DNA of 64,000 nucleotides from Gyromitra esculenta. Its lineage: Eukaryota; Ascomycota; Pezizomycetes; Pezizales; Discinaceae. Position numbers and translations under genes: made by a program. Each line of letters begins with the position of its first letter. Position 1 is the stretch's first letter. The stretch is from contig JBCAML010000007.1 in NCBI GenBank assembly GCA_038503075.1, positions 1,798,001 through 1,862,000 of the forward strand. The letters run 5' to 3'. Shown one piece after another: positions 59,195-64,000 of the stretch. The notes under the pieces are model-generated. The model ran no database searches and was not told the DNA's origin. It saw only the letters and a program-made list of their open reading frames with translations.

Positions 59195-60730
59195 CTAACG
59201 TGACCCAGATGACCCCCATCTCGTTATTGCCTCTGAAAACAGCTTTCTCTCGCTCTGATTGATCGCATCCCATAGCCTGAACCTCTCAATCCCACTGCAC
59301 CTCTCGAGCCTCTCCTCGGGATCCGCTATCGTTCTCGCAGCCAGATGCAGCGGCGTATCCATCACGAGATCCTTCGACGTAAAGCACAGCCGCTCTCCCC
59401 GCAGCAGCAAGTGCCAGAACATGACCAGCCCAGTTATCCTCGCCGCAATGTGAAGCGGCGTCTTGGCATTATGGTCAACCGCACTGATCAACGCGCCGCG
59501 GTTGATTAATTCAGTGCTGACATCGTTGTCAGAGTGGCTGGCAGCGAGATGGAGCGGAGTCTGTCCATGGATGTCGCGCGCGTTGGGGTTCGCGCCAGCG
59601 ACCAAGAGGCTGCGGACAAACTTGGGGCGGGAGTGGCGCACAGCAAGGTGGAGGTATGTGCGGCCATGAGGGTGCTGCATGCCGGGCTTGGCCATGTACA
59701 ATCTCTCGAGAAGAATTCCGACCGCTGGATTACCGGAATCTTCAGCGAGATGGAACGCAGTCCTTGACTTGCTGTCCATCGCTGCAGCATCTGCCCCCTT
59801 ATCCAGCAACAGCTCCACAATGCCAGCTGCGTTCGGCTGTTCAGCGGCACTGTGTAATGGGGTCATCAAATCGAGATCTGTTGCATTTAGGTTTGCCCCA
59901 TATAGCAGAACGTGTTCGACGGCATCCTTGTTTCCCATGGAGGCCGCGCTGTGGAGCGCAGTAGCATAGTGGTTGTTGTGCCGGTTAGGGTCCGCTCCCA
60001 TACTCAGGATCTCTTCCACTACGCCTGTGCACGTCTGCACCGCAAGCTGGAGTGGACAGGCCCCATCCCAGTCTTCGGCCATGAAGTCAACCCCGTGCCT
60101 CAAGAGCTCCCGCGCTATAGTCTCGTTCCCTAGCCTCAGAGCAACGAGTAGCGCAGTCTCCCCGGCGCAGTTCCGCCATTCCGGATTGCTGCCAGAACGC
60201 AACGCCAGCCTCAGCAGAGCGACGTGGTTGTTCTCGGTGGCCCAGGACAGCGCCGAGAGTCCGACACCCAGCGTGAGCGGGCCAGAGAGCAGTAATTGCA
60301 CGCCTTGAGAGAGCACATGGTGGAGAGTCTCGGGAGCGCAGTTTGACGGCGCGAGGTGCAGCACGGATTCTCTGCGAAGGCTAGTGGGCTCCACAACTCT
60401 GATTGCAGCCCCGTTTTCGAGGAGGAGCTTCGCAAACCTTTTGTTTCCGGTGATGGCGGCCCAGAACAGTGCGGCTGTCTTGTGGAACGGCGAGGCAAGT
60501 GCGTGGGTCTTGAGGGCTGGGGCACCAAGTATGAAGAGCTGCCTGTTGCAGAGCATGAACGAGAGGAGAGCTGCAGGCGTGAGCTCGCCCACAATCATCA
60601 AGAGGAGCTCGTTGGGGAGGGCGGACAGAGACATTGCGGACGAGGACGAGGGTGAGGACGAGGATCCGCGAGACGGCTGAGAGCGAGTGAGGGCAGCAAG
60701 ACGGACGAACAGGAGACGGGCGTGCTCCAT
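59195..60730 (-). CDS. F-box protein with ankyrin repeats
   Basis: Probable SCF-type substrate adaptor. Single exon; 511 aa from the ATG at 60730, or 479 aa from the ATG at 60634, which begins directly with MSLSALPNELLLMIV and is the more usual start for this class. The F-box-like segment LPNELLLMIVGELTPAALLS occupies the N-terminus, followed by about ten ankyrin repeats to residue 480. Typical repeat cores are TALHSAASMGNKDAVEHVLL, TPLHSAAEQ, TYLHLAVRHS, TPLHLAASHS, TPLHIAARI and TPLHLAART. Such proteins are abundant in Pezizomycotina and often lineage-specific; the substrate cannot be predicted. Codon use is strongly GC-biased at third positions, unlike the AT-rich genes in the left part of the window, but like neighbouring Dpb2. 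It is divergent from rps20. Confidence 0.88.
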   Translation of the reverse strand: MEHARLLFVRLAALTRSQPSRGSSSSPSSSSAMSLSALPNELLLMIVGELTPAALLSFMLCNRQLFILGAPALKTHALASPFHKTAALFWAAITGNKRFAKLLLENGAAIRVVEPTSLRRESVLHLAPSNCAPETLHHVLSQGVQLLLSGPLTLGVGLSALSWATENNHVALLRLALRSGSNPEWRNCAGETALLVALRLGNETIARELLRHGVDFMAEDWDGACPLQLAVQTCTGVVEEILSMGADPNRHNNHYATALHSAASMGNKDAVEHVLLYGANLNATDLDLMTPLHSAAEQPNAAGIVELLLDKGADAAAMDSKSRTAFHLAEDSGNPAVGILLERLYMAKPGMQHPHGRTYLHLAVRHSRPKFVRSLLVAGANPNARDIHGQTPLHLAASHSDNDVSTELINRGALISAVDHNAKTPLHIAARITGLVMFWHLLLRGERLCFTSKDLVMDTPLHLAARTIADPEERLERCSGIERFRLWDAINQSERKLFSEAITRWGSSGSR

Positions 60731-61603
60731 AAACAAGCAGGCGCCTTTAAATCAGGATTGACAGATGGCTGGCCCGTCACACGCCGGAGCCGTGCAGCAG
60801 CAGCAGCGGAGCAAACACGGGACCGCGCAGAGAGCAGCAGGACAGGGCGATTGTGCGTGCAGCGGAAATTGGCAGCAGAGGACTGTTGGGCGTGGGCGTG
60901 GGCGTGGGCGCGAAACGGATCCAGGACATCCAAGAATCGTAGCGCCGCTTTGGGGGTTGAAACACAACACGCCGGCCTGGAGAACAAGCGCTGGGTCGCA
61001 ACAAAGAAGCGAGCGCTCGCCGGAGAGCCCCCAGATATGGAGCGGCCCGCCAAGACCCCGACCCGGGACAGCGCCAGATCGCGGCCAGGCACAGGGCGAA
61101 GTCCTGGATGCGGTCTGCCTGATGCCTCGCCTGCCCCGCCGCAGCAGAACACGCCGCGAGACTAGAGGGCCTGAACAGCGAGGCAGGACCAAGCACGCAG
61201 CCGCGCTCGACGAAGGCCACCGGGAGCAGATACACAGGCATCAGGAAGGCATTTCTGTCAGTCGGCCGGACGTGCAAGTGCAGGCGCCAGTCGCGGTCGC
61301 GGTCGCGGCCGCGATCCAGGGGCATCTGCTGTCGAATTGCCGCTCCCCATACATCGGTATCTTCCGAAGCATGACGTCGCCCTGTCTTAGCCGCTGCTGC
61401 GGCTCTGCGGGTATCGAGCCAGGGTTGCTGTTGCGCAGTCCTAGGGCCCAGCCCTCCCCGCACACACCACCCGCGGGCTCCCATCCCCGTCGGTGTGCAG
61501 CAGAGCCCAGCACCGCAGACAGCAACACCACATCCAGCAACACCACATCGCCACCCTCAACAGTCGAGATTCCAGCAATCTTTTCGTCCCTTTCTCAGCA
61601 ACA
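60731..61603. promoter_or_regulatory. divergent GC-rich promoter between ankyrin gene and rps20
   Basis: About 870 bp, strongly GC-rich, with tandem GGGCGT-type units (about 60889-60912) and GGTCGC-type units (about 61292-61310). Long open frames exist in several phases on both strands, but only because stop codons are rare here; none shows a domain. It should contain the rps20 promoter and 5' leader. Confidence 0.6.
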
Positions 61604-62084
61604 ATGTCGTACACCAAGCAAGAGAAGGGCGAGTTCGGGGAAGGGCCCAAAATCCACAGGATCCGCATCACTCTGACCTCGCGCAAAGTGCAGGCTCTCG
61701 AGAAGGGTGGGTCCACACCAGTGCACGAGAATTCTCAAAAACAGCCGTGTTAACAGCCGCGCAGTCACCTCCGACCTGATCGAGCGTGCCAAGTCCAAGA
61801 GCCTCCGTGTCAAGGGCCCCGTCCGTCTCCCTACCCGCGTCCTCAAGGTCACCACCCGTAAGACCCCTTGTGGTGAGGGTTCCAAGACCTGGGACTGCTT
61901 CGAGATGAGGATTCACAAGCGTTTGATTGAGTATGTTGCTGCCATATCCCTCAAGCCAGCGATTGGTTCCTAGGCAAGCTCTAACATGCGGCTTCTTAGT
62001 CTCAACGCCCCCACCGAGGTTGTCAAGCAGATCATCATCAACATCGAGGCTGGTGTTGAGGTCGAGGTCACCATTGCTGCTTAG
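61604..62084 (+). CDS. rps20: 40S ribosomal protein S20 (uS10 family)
   Basis: Structural protein of the small ribosomal subunit head. Three exons, 61604-61706, 61765-61930 and 62000-62084, giving 117 aa, the usual fungal length. Introns are 58 and 69 nt (GTGGGT and GTATGT donors; TTAAC and CTAAC branch points). Conserved uS10 features are [58 protein letters not shown] and the end [20 protein letters not shown]. The start [13 protein letters not shown] is typical of fungal S20. Exon 2 uses codons strongly biased to C-ending triplets, as expected for a highly expressed gene. Confidence 0.97.
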
Positions 62085-63700
62085 GCGGGTTTTGGGACAG
62101 GTGTCGCGGTGATGGACAGGATGGGGATATATTCTATCATGTTCGAAATAAAAAAACCGAAAATATCAAGAATCCCAAATGGCGCGCCAGAAAACCAGTA
62201 TCCAAGAACCGGAAGTGCCAGGGAGACTTTCAAAGTTCTCAAGCCCAAATACCACTTAGCCCGAGCCATGCCGATAGTTTTCATATTAGTAGCTGTGTAC
62301 TGGGTTGGTACAATTGAGAGTGAGAGCGCTACTAACCTTAAGATAGAAGGCAAGGCTAAATAAGTAACACTAAGGGATAGCTAACAGACCCCTAGATGGC
62401 TCCAGTATCTCCCATAAGCCCACGGGCGATTAAACTAGAGTAATTCTAGGCACCTATTATTCACATTCTATGATGGGATTTCTAGCGCCACGCTTTTTGA
62501 CATGGGTGGGAAGCACGAGTGACGAGCAGTAACTCCCTTTTTATTTTTTTGGCTGGCCAGTGCCACTTGGATTGAAGCTATATGCTCCCTAGCCCGCTTC
62601 CAGACAACTCTTCCCCGAAAACATGTATTGTCTGCTCTTACTTCTAGGTATTACCACCAACATTGCTGCTTCTATCACGGCCACCACCATTTCTAACAGC
62701 ACCTCTAGGTAGCCGCTTATGGTTGTATTACATGTAGTTATCAAAGCTAGGGCGGTGGGAAAAAAAACAGCAAGCTTATCAATTGAAGATTTCAGCAGCC
62801 TCTGTCTTACTAAATCATCGAGCCTAACGGACGGCCCCCTTTTTATGCTATGAATTTTATCTTTCGTCGGCCAATCTGGCTGCCATTTAAAATAAACGCA
62901 CCGTTCCACAGCCTATACAAATACCCATTAGGCCAAAAGGCTTTCAAATACGATTCCCAGAGCTTTGACCAGCTTCCGCATAGTGGTGGCTAAAACCGGG
63001 ATACCAAGGCCCGTCTCAAAAGTAAGCCCCGGGCCACAAGAGGCCAGGTTCCCAGACAAGACCGGATCGAGTGATAGAAAACGAACACATTCGCCACAGG
63101 CGGGAAAAACTCCAGGAGCGGCCAACACACTTCCGTGATTCCACCAATAGAACAAAAATTCATCACGGAAGAGCTTGGCGTGATCTTGCGTTGATAGGCA
63201 TAAACCTCAAGTGGGGTGATACCATCCACGATCGTGGCATGACGTCGAACTGATGATCCGCAGCCATGGTTCTATATAAATCCCCCCCTCCAAGCCCAGA
63301 ACTTCATCGGAATCTCTCTGCCCACGACATACATCTTCTCCATTGCCTAAACACACGTCGAGCAGGGCTGCTCCTATTTTGCCAGCTATTTTGCCAGCTA
63401 TTTTGCATCCCTTGCTAACAAAACGCAGTACACTTAAGCCACCCCTCGAATCCGCTGAAAAATCCACGGTATTGTAAGTATCACCATTCGAGAAAAAAAC
63501 ATCCTCTACAAAAAAAACACCCACCATGATACTAATTTCTAGTATCAAGATTTAGGGTTATCACGCTGTTGTCTTCGCCCCCTCTCCCCGGTCTTTGCTG
63601 CAATGTCTTACGCTGGTTCACTCTACCAGAAAAACATAATATAACATGTACGTAAGCTTTCGCGGTCCCTAGTCTGCCTTTTTACTGTGACCTAGGCTGC
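62085..63700. other. gene-free 3' region after rps20
   Basis: A possible polyadenylation hexamer AATAAA lies at about 62146. The rest holds short frames without domains. At about 63375-63406 there is a 12-bp tandem repeat (TATTTTGCCAGC, 2.6 copies). No RNA gene is recognised. Confidence 0.5.
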
Positions 63701-63858
63701 TTGTCGTCTTCGGTGCCACCCACCCCCAAAACGTTCACTACTATTTGAGCTCGGTAATCTCAACCTTCGCCCTTTATCCACTCTACACACCTACTACTGT
63801 TTTTTCTGTTTCTTTTCCACCTACGCACTCTGCCCTACTTTATGGAAATCTGTGTGTG

Positions 63859-64000
63859 ATGTATAACAACTGCGGACCCAGTGATCTTCGTTATCCGGCC
63901 TACCTACAAAGGTGAGTTGTTGTCTTCTTCTTCTTCTTTAGTCCCCTTTTAGGTAGGGGGAGTACTACGACGCTGTTTAGGCGGGGGAGAAGGGAGAAGG
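63859..64000 (+). CDS. possible first exon of a gene running off the right edge
   Basis: After a pyrimidine-rich stretch (about 63770-63835) an ATG at 63859 opens MYNNCGPSDLRYPAYLQ, followed by a strong donor AG|GTGAGT at 63912. Candidate acceptors are TTTAG at about 63941 (an intron too short) or TTTTAG at about 63952, or one beyond the window. The combination of CT-rich leader, ATG and consensus donor looks like a fungal gene start, but 17 codons give no function and the ATG might belong to a spliced 5' UTR. Confidence 0.3.

Noticed and set aside
60765..61676. 303-codon plus frame (and 235-codon minus frame) between the ankyrin gene and rps20
   Set aside because: GC-rich sequence makes stops rare; composition is Arg/Ala/Pro noise, several phases are open at once, and the plus frame overlaps rps20 exon 1 in a different phase.

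Overview
The window is a gene-sparse stretch of a filamentous ascomycete nuclear genome (Pezizomycotina). Evidence: short introns of about 50-110 nt with GTAAGT-like donors and CTAAC/CTAAT branch points, CT-rich tracts in front of several starts, and clearly fungal proteins (PHO4-family phosphate permease, sterol glucosyltransferase with a C-terminal VPS13-like segment, Dpb2, Rps20). The class cannot be fixed from sequence alone; a leotiomycete is a guess. No prokaryotic, viral or organellar gene is visible.

Layout. 1-3.9 kb: no gene. 3.9-5.0 kb: a three-exon mitochondrial-type short-chain dehydrogenase (-). 9.1-17.1 kb: a divergent pair of large, mostly disordered proteins of unknown function (1283 aa on -, about 1040 aa on +), the second carrying an in-frame TAA unless a 111-nt intron is removed. 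17.9-19.4 kb: an acidic protein of unknown function (-). 19.4-25.0 kb: gene-empty. 25.0-27.0 kb: a five-exon phosphate permease with CACGTG boxes upstream. 27-34 kb: gene-poor, with a solo LTR. 34-34.7 kb: a small basic disordered protein. 38.2-39.2 kb: a protein with a degenerate PHD finger. 39.36-39.64 kb: a TA-flanked MITE. 40.9-45.3 kb: an eight-exon sterol 3-beta-glucosyltransferase with a UIM array. 46.8-48.0 kb: a single-pass membrane protein. 50.5-52.1 kb: an AIG1/GIMAP-like GTPase with a long charged helix and a predicted CaaX end. 52.8-53.9 kb: an unknown three-exon protein. 54.8-55.9 kb: a SPRY protein. 56.4-58.9 kb: Dpb2, second subunit of DNA polymerase epsilon. 59.2-60.7 kb: an F-box/ankyrin protein divergent from 40S ribosomal protein S20 (61.6-62.1 kb). 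The right edge may hold the first exon of another gene.

The genes do not form an obvious cluster or pathway. Housekeeping genes (Dpb2, Rps20) sit with rapidly evolving fungal-specific ones. The two shared promoters are 12976-13682 and about 60731-61603. The sequence changes from AT-rich to clearly GC-rich between roughly 57.5 and 61.6 kb. Mobile-element traces are two copies of one solo LTR (one with a perfect 5-bp target duplication), a 288-bp Tc1/mariner-type MITE and a 127-bp foldback element.

The most distinctive genes are the glucosyltransferase with seven or eight ubiquitin-interacting motifs and the GTPase with GBP/GIMAP-like architecture. All exon models were built by eye from splice signals and reading-frame continuity, without transcript data.
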